Notes: a model not told the origin generated them from the sequence alone. Counted from the stretch's first letter, positions 7,057-16,669 are shown. The stretch is DNA of 64,000 nt from Enterobacter hormaechei subsp. hoffmannii (GCF_001729745.1 NZ_CP017186.1:3348001-3412000); one strand, 5' to 3'. Numbers and translations: made by a program.

Positions 7057-9450
7057 ATGACAGTGAAATATAAAACGGTCATCACCAAAGCCGGTGCCGA
7101 AAAACTCGCGGCGGCGACCGTCCCGAACGGGAAAAAGGTGAATTTTACGGCGATGGCCGTCGGTGACGGCGGCGGTACGCTGCCGGTGCCTGATCCGAAC
7201 CAGACAAAGCTGGTCAAAGAGGTCTGGCGTCACTCGCTGAACAAAATCAGCCAGGACAGGAAAAATAAAAATTATGTCGTGGCGGAGCTGCTCATCCCGC
7301 CTGAGACCGGCGGTTTCTGGATGCGCGAGCTCGGCCTTTATGACGACACCGGCACGCTGATTGCGGTCGGTAATATGGCCGAAAGCTACAAGCCAGCACT
7401 GGCGGAGGGCTCAGGCCGCGCGCAGACAGTGCGCATGGTTATCATGGTGAGTGACATCGAGTCAGTCGAGCTGACCATCGACACCTCAACGGTGATGGCA
7501 ACGCAGGACTACGTCGACGACAAGCTCGCTGAGCATGAGCAGTCCCGCCGCCATCCTGACGCCACGCTCACCGCTAAGGGTTTCACTCAGCTAAGCAGTG
7601 CGACCGACAGCGCGTCTGAGAGCGTTGCAGCGACGCCGAAAGCGGTTAAGGCAGCATATGACCTTGCGAAAGGGAAATATACTGCTCAGGACGCGACCAC
7701 GGCGCAAAAGGGTATCGTCCAGCTCAGTAGCGCAACCGACAGCACGTCTGAGGCGCTGGCGGCAACGCCGAAAGCCGTTAAGGCCGCGAATGACAACGCT
7801 AACGGGCGCGTGCCGTCAGGGCGTAAGGTAAACGGTCGGGCGCTGTCATCCGATATCAGCATTACGGCGCAGGATATTTTTAACGGTCAGACTGTTGGCA
7901 TTGGCAACGCTGCCGACCTGAACGCCTACACCACGCCGGGACTGTATTACCAGCCAGCGAACGCGCAGGCACAAACAGGCAGGAACTATCCAGAGGCTAA
8001 CGCCGGTTCGCTGGAAGTCTATAAGCATGCCGGTATCACGCAGATTTACCGGGTTTACAACAGCTCCCGCTCGTACATTCGCACGCTTTACAGCGGGACG
8101 TGGTCAGCCTGGACAAAACAATATGATGCGGCGAACAAACCCACACCGGCTGATATTGGGGCGTTACCAATAACCGGCGGAACGGTGACGGGAAATCTGT
8201 ATTCAAAAGGTCAGATATCAGCGGGGGATTCGCGTCTTTTTTCTATCTATTCCTCAAATACTTCATCCCTTGCAGGGGCTATTAACCTTTGGGGGAATGC
8301 TGACCGACCAACAGTATTAGAATTTAAAGATGCTACGGGATACCACTTTTATTCACAGCGTAATGTAAATGGTTCCATATCTTTTAATTTTAATGGTGCA
8401 GCAGAAGTCAGAGGCACAATCTCTGCTCATGGTGAAATTGTGTCAAGAGCTGCGAACGGCCTGCGTATCGCCTATGGTAATTTTGGCGCATTCTGGCGAA
8501 ATGATGGCTCAAGTCTTTATTTGATGTTAACGAACGCTGGTGATTCGCTGGGAAGTTACAACTCACTTCGCCCGTTGTATGTGAATCTCACCACAGGCGC
8601 GCTTCAGTCAGGAACGCCGCTGTCGGTATACAACACAATCACTGCAAGCGAAGAAATTACCGCAGGCAAAGGAATGGTTGCAGGTTATAGCGGTCCATTT
8701 GCCTGGGCTGAACAGTACAAAGCGAAAGCGCCATTTTTCAATGCGTATTCAACTACCGCCACGAGTGAATACCATCCGGTAATCAAACAACAAGCGACCA
8801 TTGTGAGTAAAAACTCCTGGGCATTTTCGATGGGGTCTCTGGTTGCTGGCGATGAACTTTCATGGCATCTGCATATGAAAGGCAGTGGCGGGTCAGAGGT
8901 TAATTTTAAATGGGACACTAAAGGAAACTTCAACGCGCCGGGACAGGTGAATCCGGGAAGCTATGCCAATTTTGATAACCGCTATTACAACAGAACGGAG
9001 AGCGACAAACGATATTATACAAAAGCCCAGACCGATGCCGGTTATATGGCGAAAACGGGCGCTTACACAAAAGCGGAGAGTGACGGGCGTTTCCAGCCAA
9101 AAGGCAATTACACCCCGGCGGGTCAGGCTTATACAAAGGCGGAGTCGGATGCGCGTTACGGGGTCGGTAAAACGACGACAGGCAATAACAGTGCTTACTA
9201 CACGCATGGTAATGGTGCTGTATTTATGCAGTCTGTAAGAAATATTTCAGTCGGCAACAATGCCACTGTAACCGTGACACTGCCTACGTCGTTCCCTAAC
9301 GGGATACTCGGTATCGGTTCGAGTTATTACGGTGCAGGGGGTAATAACTCCGCATCATTTTATCTCTGTTCGCCTGTCGGGAAAAATCAGGTGAAAATTG
9401 AAACCCATAACTGCAACGGAACATTTTATTTAAACGTAACGGGTTACTGA
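7057..9450 (+). CDS. H: P2 gpH-like tail fibre protein
   Basis: The 797-residue fibre is longer than P2 gpH (669). The N-terminal ~150 residues are the conserved baseplate-binding part (MTVKYKTVITKAGAEKLA). Residues about 177-245 contain two tandem collar-type repeats of the pattern QLSSATDS-SE-AATPKAVKA. The middle and C-terminus carry YTKAESD repeats (codons around 8990-9160) and end in a Gly/Asn-rich receptor-binding tip. Base composition drops from about 8200 to 8900, suggesting an acquired middle segment. The 7585-8163 stretch nearly matches the second prophage's fibre gene. Confidence 0.92.
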   Translation: MTVKYKTVITKAGAEKLAAATVPNGKKVNFTAMAVGDGGGTLPVPDPNQTKLVKEVWRHSLNKISQDRKNKNYVVAELLIPPETGGFWMRELGLYDDTGTLIAVGNMAESYKPALAEGSGRAQTVRMVIMVSDIESVELTIDTSTVMATQDYVDDKLAEHEQSRRHPDATLTAKGFTQLSSATDSASESVAATPKAVKAAYDLAKGKYTAQDATTAQKGIVQLSSATDSTSEALAATPKAVKAANDNANGRVPSGRKVNGRALSSDISITAQDIFNGQTVGIGNAADLNAYTTPGLYYQPANAQAQTGRNYPEANAGSLEVYKHAGITQIYRVYNSSRSYIRTLYSGTWSAWTKQYDAANKPTPADIGALPITGGTVTGNLYSKGQISAGDSRLFSIYSSNTSSLAGAINLWGNADRPTVLEFKDATGYHFYSQRNVNGSISFNFNGAAEVRGTISAHGEIVSRAANGLRIAYGNFGAFWRNDGSSLYLMLTNAGDSLGSYNSLRPLYVNLTTGALQSGTPLSVYNTITASEEITAGKGMVAGYSGPFAWAEQYKAKAPFFNAYSTTATSEYHPVIKQQATIVSKNSWAFSMGSLVAGDELSWHLHMKGSGGSEVNFKWDTKGNFNAPGQVNPGSYANFDNRYYNRTESDKRYYTKAQTDAGYMAKTGAYTKAESDGRFQPKGNYTPAGQAYTKAESDARYGVGKTTTGNNSAYYTHGNGAVFMQSVRNISVGNNATVTVTLPTSFPNGILGIGSSYYGAGGNNSASFYLCSPVGKNQVKIETHNCNGTFYLNVTGY

Positions 9451-9451
9451 T

Positions 9452-9883
9452 ATGCAGAAATATTTCAGCAATACAGATAAAAGCTTTTACCTTGAGGAAA
9501 CTGTCAGAACCTATGAAGAACAGGGTATTCCCGTTCCGTCAGACCTGATGACAATAACCGATGCTGAATATGAAGCCTTCATGGTTTCACCTGACCGGAA
9601 AGCGCCTCAGTACAATGTTGAATCAGAATGCATGGAATGGGTCGACATCGAACCGCCTACCCGCGAGGAAGCTATCGAAAATGCTGAGGCATTAAAGGCG
9701 CAGCTCTTGTCTGTTGCAGCTCAGGCCATAGCACCATTGCAGGATGCGGTCGATTTGTCGATGGCGACAGATGAGGAAATGGCGAGCCTGTCGGCGTGGA
9801 AGAAATACCGGGTTTTACTTAACCGGGTTGATACCAGTGAGCCCGACGAAATTGAATGGCCTGAATCACCGTTAACAGAGTAA
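9452..9883 (+). CDS. G: P2 gpG-like tail fibre assembly protein
   Basis: A 143-residue chaperone of the phage tail fibre assembly family, directly after H (1-nt gap). The C-terminal LQDAVDLSMATDEEMASL and the WKKYRVLLNRVDTS segment are family hallmarks. It assists folding or attachment of the fibre. A different family member serves the second prophage (34290-34817). Confidence 0.92.
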   Translation: MQKYFSNTDKSFYLEETVRTYEEQGIPVPSDLMTITDAEYEAFMVSPDRKAPQYNVESECMEWVDIEPPTREEAIENAEALKAQLLSVAAQAIAPLQDAVDLSMATDEEMASLSAWKKYRVLLNRVDTSEPDEIEWPESPLTE

Positions 9884-9887
9884 TAAA

Positions 9888-9908
9888 AAACCCGCGCTAA
9901 GCGGGTTT
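9888..9908 (+). terminator. Rho-independent terminator after G
   Basis: The stem AAACCCGC/GCGGGTTT follows the G stop by a few nt. The flanking A-run upstream and T-run downstream make it usable from both sides. The last bases overlap the stop codon of the small minus-strand gene at 9907-10029. Confidence 0.75.
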
Positions 9909-10029
9909 AATCATAGGGGCATTCTTCATAATCTTTTTCTGTTTCATCACCGACAAACAATCTGAGCCAGCAAAAGCCAAAGAGCCACCATGCAGCCAGA
10001 CCTCCAACAATCCAGAGTAAAATCGTCAT
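9907..10029 (-). CDS. Small membrane protein, 40 aa, in the P2 Z/fun accessory site
   Basis: Reading the minus strand gives a 40-residue protein starting MTILLWIVGGLAAWWLFGF and ending in an acidic tail (DETEKDYEECPYD). A GAGGA site lies about 8 nt before the ATG. One membrane helix (about residues 3-23) fills the N-terminal half. It lies between G and FI, the place where P2 carries its Z/fun accessory genes, and opposes the late genes. I do not recognise a family. Size and lack of other support limit confidence, but start, ribosome site and composition all fit a real gene. Confidence 0.5.
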   Translation of the reverse strand: MTILLWIVGGLAAWWLFGFCWLRLFVGDETEKDYEECPYD

Positions 10030-10085
10030 TATCGCTTCCTCGTTAATGGCGAAACGATAGCGACAATACCCATTCATTGATAATG

Positions 10086-10125
10086 GTTATCAGCGATCAA
10101 TTAACCGTGATTGATCGCTGATAAC
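10086..10125. repeat. Perfect 16-bp inverted repeat with GATCAAT half-sites
   Basis: Arms at 10086-10101 and 10110-10125 are perfect reverse complements containing CAGCGATCAAT, with an 8-nt loop (TAACCGTG). There is no T-run, so a simple terminator is unlikely. The same GATCAAT-8nt-ATTGATC arrangement occurs right after the fibre assembly gene of the second prophage (34256-34297). It may be a protein binding site or recombination site; function unknown. Confidence 0.6.
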
Positions 10126-10257
10126 GCTCAATGACGCTTTCCTCACACGGCAACCGGTCACTGCGCGTTGTGCTGTCACTCCCCCAACGGCCTTTCGTTT
10201 CTAATGTCCCGCACACAACAGAAAATAGTCGCACCCCTTAACCACGGAGTTAAACGG

Positions 10258-11451
10258 ATGAGCGACTATCATCACGGCGTCGAGGTCATCGAGATTAACG
10301 ATGGCACGCGCACCATTTCCACCGTTTCGACAGCTATCATCGGCATGGTCTGCACCGCCAATGATGCTGACGATTCAACATTTCCGCTAAATGAGCCGGT
10401 GCTGATTACCAGCGTGCAGAACGCTATCGGTAAAGCCGGTAAGCTCGGCACCCTGTCAAAATCCCTGCAAGCCATTGCCGACCAGTGCAAGCCGGTCGTT
10501 GTGGTTGTGCGCGTTGCCGAAGGTATTGAAGACCCGGACGACCCGGAAGCGGCGCAGAAAGAAACCATTTCCAACATCATCGGCACGACCGACGAAAACG
10601 GCAAATACACCGGTCTTAAAGCGCTGTTGACCGCCAAAACTGTGACCGGCGTTAAGCCGCGCATTCTCGGCGTGCCGGGGCTGGATTCTCTGGAAGTGGC
10701 GACCGCGCTCGCGGCGACCTGTCAGAGCCTGCGCGCGTTTGGCTATATCAGCGCGTGGGGCTGCAAGACCATTTCCGAAGCTATCGCCTACCGTGAGAAT
10801 TTCAGCCAGCGTGAGCTGATGGTCATTCACCCTGATTTTCTGGCGTGGGACACCACGGCGAATCAGACCGATATTGCATGGGCGACCGCACGCGCGCTCG
10901 GCCTGCGTGCCAAAATCGACCAGGAGACGGGCTGGCACAAAACGCTCTCTAACGTCGGCGTGAATGGCGTCACCGGCGTCAGTGCCTCGGTCTCGTGGGA
11001 CTTGCAGGAGAAGGCCACCGACGCGAACCTGTTAAATCAGGCCGGTGTCACCACGCTAATCCGTAACGACGGCTTTAAATTCTGGGGCAACCGTACCTGC
11101 TCCGACGATCCGTTATTCCTCTTTGAAAACTACACCCGCACGGCGCAGGTGCTGGCCGACACGATGGCGGAGGCGCACGCCTGGGCGATTGATAAACCCG
11201 TCACCGCAACGCTTATCCGCGACATCGTCGCCGGTATCAATGCGAAATTCCGCGAGCTGAAAAACAACGGCTATATCGTTGACGGCTCCTGCTGGTACGA
11301 CCCGGAGTCAAACAGCGTGGAAACGCTCAAGGTGGGGAAACTGTATATCGATTACGACTACACCCCCGTCCCGCCGCTGGAAAACCTGACCCTGCGCCAG
11401 CGCATCACTGATACCTATCTGGCGAACCTGTCAGAGTCGGTCAACAGCTAA
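10258..11451 (+). CDS. FI: P2 gpFI-like contractile tail sheath protein
   Basis: Starting at MSDYHHGVEVIEIND gives 397 residues, one more than P2 gpFI. The N-terminus HGVEVIEI is the family hallmark, and conserved segments such as DFLAWDTT and RNDGFKFWGNRTCSDDP are present. It forms the sheath that contracts to drive the tube through the envelope. A start 90 nt upstream (10168) is possible in frame but would extend past the family N-terminus into the likely late promoter. Confidence 0.95.
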   Translation: MSDYHHGVEVIEINDGTRTISTVSTAIIGMVCTANDADDSTFPLNEPVLITSVQNAIGKAGKLGTLSKSLQAIADQCKPVVVVVRVAEGIEDPDDPEAAQKETISNIIGTTDENGKYTGLKALLTAKTVTGVKPRILGVPGLDSLEVATALAATCQSLRAFGYISAWGCKTISEAIAYRENFSQRELMVIHPDFLAWDTTANQTDIAWATARALGLRAKIDQETGWHKTLSNVGVNGVTGVSASVSWDLQEKATDANLLNQAGVTTLIRNDGFKFWGNRTCSDDPLFLFENYTRTAQVLADTMAEAHAWAIDKPVTATLIRDIVAGINAKFRELKNNGYIVDGSCWYDPESNSVETLKVGKLYIDYDYTPVPPLENLTLRQRITDTYLANLSESVNS

Positions 11452-11463
11452 GGAGCTCTGAGC

Positions 11464-11982
11464 ATGGCATTACCACGCAAACTGAAATACCTGAACATGT
11501 TCAACGATGGCCTGAGCTACATGGGCGTTGTTGAATCCGTCACCCTGCCAAAGCTGACCCGTAAGCTTGAGAAATACCGCGGCGGCGGGATGCCGGGCTC
11601 GGTGTCGATTGACCTCGGTCTCGATGACGATGCGCTGTCGTGCGAGTGGACGCTCGGCGGTCTGCCTGACGTCGAGCTGTGGGCGCAGTACGCCTCACCG
11701 GGCGCGGACAGCGTACCGTTACGCTTTACCGGCTCATACCAGCGCGATGACACCGGCGCGATTTCTGCCGTTGAGGTGGTCATGCGTGGCCGTCACAAAG
11801 AGTACGACGGCGGCGAAAACAAACAGGGCGAAAGCGGTACGACCAAAATCTCGACCGAATGCGCGTACTACCAGCTCACGATTGACGGCAGGGAGGTCAT
11901 CGAGATTGACGTCATCAACATGGTGCTGAAAGTCGACGGCGTCGACCGTCTGGCAGAGCATCGCAAGGCCATTGGCCTGTAA
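11464..11982 (+). CDS. FII: P2 gpFII-like tail tube protein
   Basis: At 172 residues this equals P2 gpFII, the inner tube subunit inside the sheath. It follows FI by 12 nt with a GGAGCTCTGAGC leader. Family features include MALPRKLKYLNMFNDG and the late EIDVINMVLKVDGVDRLAEHR segment (here cited in part). FI and FII are the most abundant tail proteins. Confidence 0.95.
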   Translation: MALPRKLKYLNMFNDGLSYMGVVESVTLPKLTRKLEKYRGGGMPGSVSIDLGLDDDALSCEWTLGGLPDVELWAQYASPGADSVPLRFTGSYQRDDTGAISAVEVVMRGRHKEYDGGENKQGESGTTKISTECAYYQLTIDGREVIEIDVINMVLKVDGVDRLAEHRKAIGL

Positions 11983-12039
11983 CCCTCTTAACCGGTCAGT
12001 CAGGCTGGCCGGTCACTTAACTTTGACGAGAGCAACATC

Positions 12040-12363
12040 ATGGAAAACAACATCGAAACCGGCGTTACAGAAATTGAAGTCACCGAAACCAAAAAGCCAC
12101 ACGTCGTGATCCTCGATAACCCCCTCATGCGCGGTGAGCAAAAAATCGGAGAGGTGACGGTTTCAAAACCTAACGCGGGAATCCTGCGCGGGGTGTCGCT
12201 GGCCTCGCTGGCAAACTCTGACGTTGACGCGCTGATTAAGGTGCTGCCGCGTATGACCTACCCGGCACTCACCGAGCATGAGATTGCCCGTCTGGATGCC
12301 TCAGACCTGATGCAGTTCGCCGCTGAGGTGATTGGTTTTTTGTCGCCATCTTCGGCTCGCTGA
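12040..12363 (+). CDS. E: P2 gpE-like tail protein (zero-frame product)
   Basis: The 107-residue product is the unshifted form of the E/E' pair, a chaperone for the tape measure (equivalent to lambda gpG). It is longer than P2 gpE at the N-terminus (ENNIETGVTEIEVTETKK). The region near the 3' end holds the frameshift site described in the next entry. Confidence 0.88.
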   Translation: MENNIETGVTEIEVTETKKPHVVILDNPLMRGEQKIGEVTVSKPNAGILRGVSLASLANSDVDALIKVLPRMTYPALTEHEIARLDASDLMQFAAEVIGFLSPSSAR

Positions 12364-12518
12364 CGTTCCCCGCAAAACTTTCGGTCGATGACCTGATGGC
12401 GGATATCGCGGTGATTTTTCACTGGCCGCCATCAGAGCTGTATTCCCTTAGCGTGACCGAGCTCCTCACATGGCGCGACAAGGCGCTACAGCGAAGCGGA
12501 AACCACTATGAGCAATAA
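12040..12518 (+). CDS. E+E': E+E' frameshift fusion product
   Basis: A slippery heptamer TTTTTTG at 12336-12342 is in the right phase (G-GT TTT TTG) for a -1 shift. After the shift the frame stays open from 12342 to a TAA at 12516-12518, which overlaps the T start by 11 nt. The fusion is about 159 residues; its tail (VAIFGSLTFPAKLSVDDL and onward) is P2 E'-like. P2 uses the same heptamer. The fused form is predicted to bind the tape measure during tail assembly. Confidence 0.88.
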
Positions 12519-14958
12519 CGTCAGAATCGAGGTGCTGCTTAACGCAGTAGACCGGGCAAGCCGACCGCTAAAAGCTATCCAGAACGCCAGCAAATCCCTC
12601 GCTGGCGATATCCGCAACTCACAGACGACCCTGCGCGACCTTAACGCGCAGGCGTCCAGAATTGACGGATTCAGGAAAGCGAGCGCACAGCTTGCCGTGA
12701 CCGGTCAGTCGCTTAACAAAGCGAAACAGGAGGCCGCAGCGCTGGCCGTCCAGTTTAAAAACACGGAAAACCCTACCAAAGCGCAGGCGCGTGCGATGGA
12801 GGCGGCAAAAAAATCCGCTGCTGACCTGCAACTCAAATATAACGGGCTCAGGCAGTCGGTACAGCGCCAGCGCACCGAGCTTGCTCAGGCCGGGATTAAT
12901 ACCCGAACGCTGTCGGCTGACGAGCGTCGCCTTAAAACCAGCATCAGCGAGACGACCGCCCAGCTTAACCGGCAACGTGAGGCGCTGGCGCGGGTCAGTC
13001 AGCAACAGGCAAAGCTGAGCCGGGTTAAAGAGCGCTATCAGGCCGGAAAGAATATGGCCGGTAGCATGGCGGCGGCTGGCGCGGCGGGTACAGGTATAGC
13101 CACGGCTGGCACCATGGCCGGGGTAAAACTGCTGATGCCTGGCTATTCGTTTGCACAGAAAAACTCTGAGCTGCAAGCCGTGCTCGGGGTCGACAAACAG
13201 TCGCCCGAAATGGAGGCGTTACGCAAACAGGCCAGACAGCTCGGTGACAATACCGCCGCATCTGCTGACGACGCAGCGAGTGCACAAATCATCATCGCCA
13301 AAAGTGGCGGGGATGCTGATGCCATTCAGGCGGCAACGCCGGTTACGCTGAATATGGCGCTGTCGAATCAGCGCTCAATGGAGGAAAACGCCGCCCTGCT
13401 GACAGGGATGAAATCTGCGTTTCAGCTTTCCAACGACCAGATCGCGCACATTGGCGACGTGCTGTCGATGACGATGAACAAAACCGCCGCCGACTTTGAC
13501 GGGCTGAGTGATGCGCTGACCTATGCCGCGCCGGTGGCGAAAAATGCCGGGGTCAGTATCGAGCAAACCGCCGCGATGGTCGGTGCGTTGCACGATGCCA
13601 AAATTACCGGCTCGATGGCGGGTACGGGGAGCCGTGCAATCCTGAGCCGCCTACAGGCTCCGACCGGTAAAGCCTTTGAGGCAATCAAAGAGCTCGGTGT
13701 CAAAACCTCTGACGACAGAGGAAACACGCGCCCGATATTTTCCATCCTGAAGGAAATGCAGCGCAGTTTTGAGAAAAACAATCTCGGTACCAGCCAGCGC
13801 GGCGAGTACATGAAAACCATCTTCGGTGAAGAGGCCAGCTCGGCGGCAGCGGTGCTGATGACCGCAGCGTCAACCGGCAAGCTCGACAAACTCACCGCAG
13901 CGTTTAAAGCCTCGGACGGTAAAACCGAGGAGCTGGTCAAAATCATGCAGGACAATCTCGGCGGCGACTTTAAAGAGTTTCAGTCTGCTTATGAGGCCGT
14001 GGGAACTGACCTGTTTGACCAGCAAAACGACGCTCTGCGCAAACTGACGCAGACGGCCACGCGATATGTTTTGAAACTCGATGGCTGGATCACCCGCAAT
14101 AAATCACTGGCGACCACTATCGGTGTTGTAGCCGGTGGCGCACTGGCGCTGATTGGTGTTATTGGCGGGATTGGCCTGATTGCGTGGCCGGTGGTGATGG
14201 GGATTAACGCCATTATCGCCGCCGCAGGTCTGCTGGGAACGGTCTTTACCGTTGCCGGTGGCGCAATAGTGACTGCTGTCGGTGCCATCAGTCTGCCGGT
14301 GGTCGCGGTCGCCGGGGCGGTGGTGGCCGGGGCGCTCCTGATTCGTAAATACTGGGAGCCCATCAGCGCATTCTTTTCGGGCGTGGTGGAGGGGCTTAAA
14401 GCGGCATTTGTGCCGGTGGCGGAAATCTTCTCGCCGCTGACGCCGGTGTTTGATTCCATCATCGAGAAATTGCGCGGGGTCTGGCAGTGGTTCACTGACC
14501 TGATAGCACCGGTTAAGGCGACACAGGAAACGCTCGACCGTTTCAAAAATGTCGGTGTGGTGGTCGGCAAAACACTGGCTGATGCGCTGATGCTGCCGCT
14601 CAGTTCATTCAATAAGTTACGCAGTGGCGTCGACTGGCTGCTGGAAAAGCTCGGGGTCATCAAAAAAGAGTCGGACGGACTCGACCAGACGGCCGCTAAA
14701 GCCAGTGCCGCAGCCGGTTCGCAAAACGGGTCTTATATTCCGCAGACCTCAGTTTATGGCGGTTATCAGATGTACCAGCCAGTGACGGCGCCTGCTGGCC
14801 GGTCCTATGTCGACCAGAGCAAGCGTGAATACAACATTAATCTGTCGGGTGGCGTTGCGCCGGGAACTGACCTCGACCGGCAGCTCCGGGAAGCAGTCGA
14901 AAAACTCGACCGGGAAGAAAGAGCACGCCAGCGCTCAAGTATGCGCCATGACGGATGA
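12508..14958 (+). CDS. T: P2 gpT-like tail tape measure protein
   Basis: The 816-residue product is one residue from P2 gpT in length. An N-terminal helical region with likely coiled coils (about residues 20-175) is followed by the conserved tape-measure domain (GVDKQSPEMEALRKQARQ) and hydrophobic helices near residues 535-610. It sets tail length and is likely ejected early. The long intact frame shows no decay. Confidence 0.95.
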   Translation: MSNNVRIEVLLNAVDRASRPLKAIQNASKSLAGDIRNSQTTLRDLNAQASRIDGFRKASAQLAVTGQSLNKAKQEAAALAVQFKNTENPTKAQARAMEAAKKSAADLQLKYNGLRQSVQRQRTELAQAGINTRTLSADERRLKTSISETTAQLNRQREALARVSQQQAKLSRVKERYQAGKNMAGSMAAAGAAGTGIATAGTMAGVKLLMPGYSFAQKNSELQAVLGVDKQSPEMEALRKQARQLGDNTAASADDAASAQIIIAKSGGDADAIQAATPVTLNMALSNQRSMEENAALLTGMKSAFQLSNDQIAHIGDVLSMTMNKTAADFDGLSDALTYAAPVAKNAGVSIEQTAAMVGALHDAKITGSMAGTGSRAILSRLQAPTGKAFEAIKELGVKTSDDRGNTRPIFSILKEMQRSFEKNNLGTSQRGEYMKTIFGEEASSAAAVLMTAASTGKLDKLTAAFKASDGKTEELVKIMQDNLGGDFKEFQSAYEAVGTDLFDQQNDALRKLTQTATRYVLKLDGWITRNKSLATTIGVVAGGALALIGVIGGIGLIAWPVVMGINAIIAAAGLLGTVFTVAGGAIVTAVGAISLPVVAVAGAVVAGALLIRKYWEPISAFFSGVVEGLKAAFVPVAEIFSPLTPVFDSIIEKLRGVWQWFTDLIAPVKATQETLDRFKNVGVVVGKTLADALMLPLSSFNKLRSGVDWLLEKLGVIKKESDGLDQTAAKASAAAGSQNGSYIPQTSVYGGYQMYQPVTAPAGRSYVDQSKREYNINLSGGVAPGTDLDRQLREAVEKLDREERARQRSSMRHDG

Positions 14959-14968
14959 GGGCTAAAAC

Positions 14969-15433
14969 ATGTTAATGGTACTGGGTTTATTTGTGTTTGA
15001 ACGCCGCACGCTGCCGCATCAGTCCATGCAATATTCGAAGGATTACCGATGGGCGTCAAATGACCGCATCGGTAAACCCCCGGCTTATCAGTATCTCGGC
15101 GAGGGGGAAACCTCGCGCACGCTTTCGGGCGTGCTGTACCCCGAAATCACCGGCGGCCGCCTGTCGCTGACGACTGTCGAACTGATGGCCGACGAAGGGA
15201 GGGCATGGCCGCTGATTGACGGAACGGGCATGATCCACGGTATGTATGTCATCGATAAAGTGACCCACACGCACACCGAATTATTCAGCGACGGCGCGGC
15301 CAGAAAAATTGAGTTTAGCCTCTCGCTGAAACGGGTCGATGACTCGCTCGCGGCGATTTACGGCGACCTGAAAACGCAGGCCGACAATCTGGTGACGTCT
15401 GCCGGTAACTGGATTGGAGGGCTGTCGGGATGA
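14969..15433 (+). CDS. U: P2 gpU-like tail protein
   Basis: The 154-residue product is close to P2 gpU (159). Family features: LFVFERRTLPHQSMQ near the start and RKIEFSLSLKRVDDSL near the end. It is a tail-end component needed for assembly. A second ATG at 14975 is also possible. Its stop overlaps the D start by 4 nt. The second prophage carries the paralogue at 39966-40436. Confidence 0.92.
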   Translation: MLMVLGLFVFERRTLPHQSMQYSKDYRWASNDRIGKPPAYQYLGEGETSRTLSGVLYPEITGGRLSLTTVELMADEGRAWPLIDGTGMIHGMYVIDKVTHTHTELFSDGAARKIEFSLSLKRVDDSLAAIYGDLKTQADNLVTSAGNWIGGLSG

Positions 15434-16593
15434 TTACGGGTCTGAATGTTCAGGCCGGGGCGCAGATTGCTCCGGCGTTTATGCTCACGCTCGATGGCGA
15501 TGATATCACGCAGAATTTCAGCGACCGGCTAATCAGTCTGACCATGACGGACAATCGCGGATTCGAGGCTGACCAGCTCGACATCGAGCTCGACGACACC
15601 GACGGGCTTGTCGAGCTACCGCCGCGCGGTGCAAAACTGACGCTGTGGCTGGGCTGGCAGGGCTCAGCCTTGCTGAATAAGGGCAGTTTCACGGTCGACG
15701 AAATCGAGCACCGTGGCGCGCCTGATACGCTGACCATCAGGGGGCGCAGCGCTGATTTTCGCGGCACGCTGAATTCCCGCCGGGAACAGTCATGGCATGA
15801 CACCACACTCGGTGTAATTGTTGAGACCATCGCAGCGCGCAACAAACTCACGGCCAGCGTGGCTGACACACTGAAAGCGATCCCCGTGCCTCACATTGAC
15901 CAGACGCAGGAATCCGACGCGGTGTTTCTGTCCCGCCTGGCTGACCGTAACGGTGCATCAGTGTCGGTGAAAGCGGGGAAACTGCTGTTCCTGAAAGCCG
16001 GTAGCGGTCGGACGGTCAGCGGCAAGCCCATCCCGCAGATGACGATCGAACGCGGCGACGGCGACCGTCATCAGTTTGCGATTGCTGACCGTGAAGCCTA
16101 CACCGGCGTAACGGCTAAATGGCTGCACACAAAAGACCCGAAGCCGCAAAAGCAAAAGGTGAAGCTCAAGCGCAAGCCGAAGGAGCAGCACCTGCGCGCG
16201 CTGCAACATCCAAAAGCGACAAAAACCACGTCAAAGGCCGGAGCCAAAAAAGAGCAGGAGGCGCGCGAGGGCGAGTATATGGTCGGTGAGTCTGAGAACG
16301 TGCTGGAGCTGACGACCATCTACGCGTCAAAGGCGCAGGCCATGCGTGCAGCTCAGGCGAAGTGGGACAAAATTCAGCGCGGAGTCGCGGAGTTTTCAAT
16401 CTCGCTGGCTATTGGTCGTGCTGATTTATTTCCTGAGACACCGATAGCGGTCAGAGGCTTTAAGCGCGTTATAGACGAGCAGGCTTGGATAATCAGTCGG
16501 GTGGTGCACTACCTTAACGGGAGTGGCTACACGACAGGCTTGGAGCTTGAGGTTAGAGTTTCGGACGTGGAGTATGAATCACTGGAAGAATAA
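15430..16593 (+). CDS. D: P2 gpD-like tail hub protein
   Basis: At 387 residues this equals P2 gpD, the baseplate hub below the tube (late control gene D family, lambda-like gp27 fold). Visible features: LTMTDNRGFEADQLDIELDD, the GAKLTLWLGWQG strand and the TESDAVFLSRLADR-like segment. A Lys-rich insertion lies around residues 235-275. It is the last structural gene before ogr. Confidence 0.94.
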   Translation: MITGLNVQAGAQIAPAFMLTLDGDDITQNFSDRLISLTMTDNRGFEADQLDIELDDTDGLVELPPRGAKLTLWLGWQGSALLNKGSFTVDEIEHRGAPDTLTIRGRSADFRGTLNSRREQSWHDTTLGVIVETIAARNKLTASVADTLKAIPVPHIDQTQESDAVFLSRLADRNGASVSVKAGKLLFLKAGSGRTVSGKPIPQMTIERGDGDRHQFAIADREAYTGVTAKWLHTKDPKPQKQKVKLKRKPKEQHLRALQHPKATKTTSKAGAKKEQEAREGEYMVGESENVLELTTIYASKAQAMRAAQAKWDKIQRGVAEFSISLAIGRADLFPETPIAVRGFKRVIDEQAWIISRVVHYLNGSGYTTGLELEVRVSDVEYESLEE

Positions 16594-16669
16594 AAAAGCA
16601 AACTTTAACTTGCAAATGTAAGATGCGCGTTTATCATCCCCAATTGTTAACGAATCGGGGGAAAGAAAG

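Noticed and set aside
13989..14663. A 224-codon minus-strand frame in the tape measure gene
   Set aside because: Antisense to the complete T gene and of low-complexity Ser/Thr/Pro composition.
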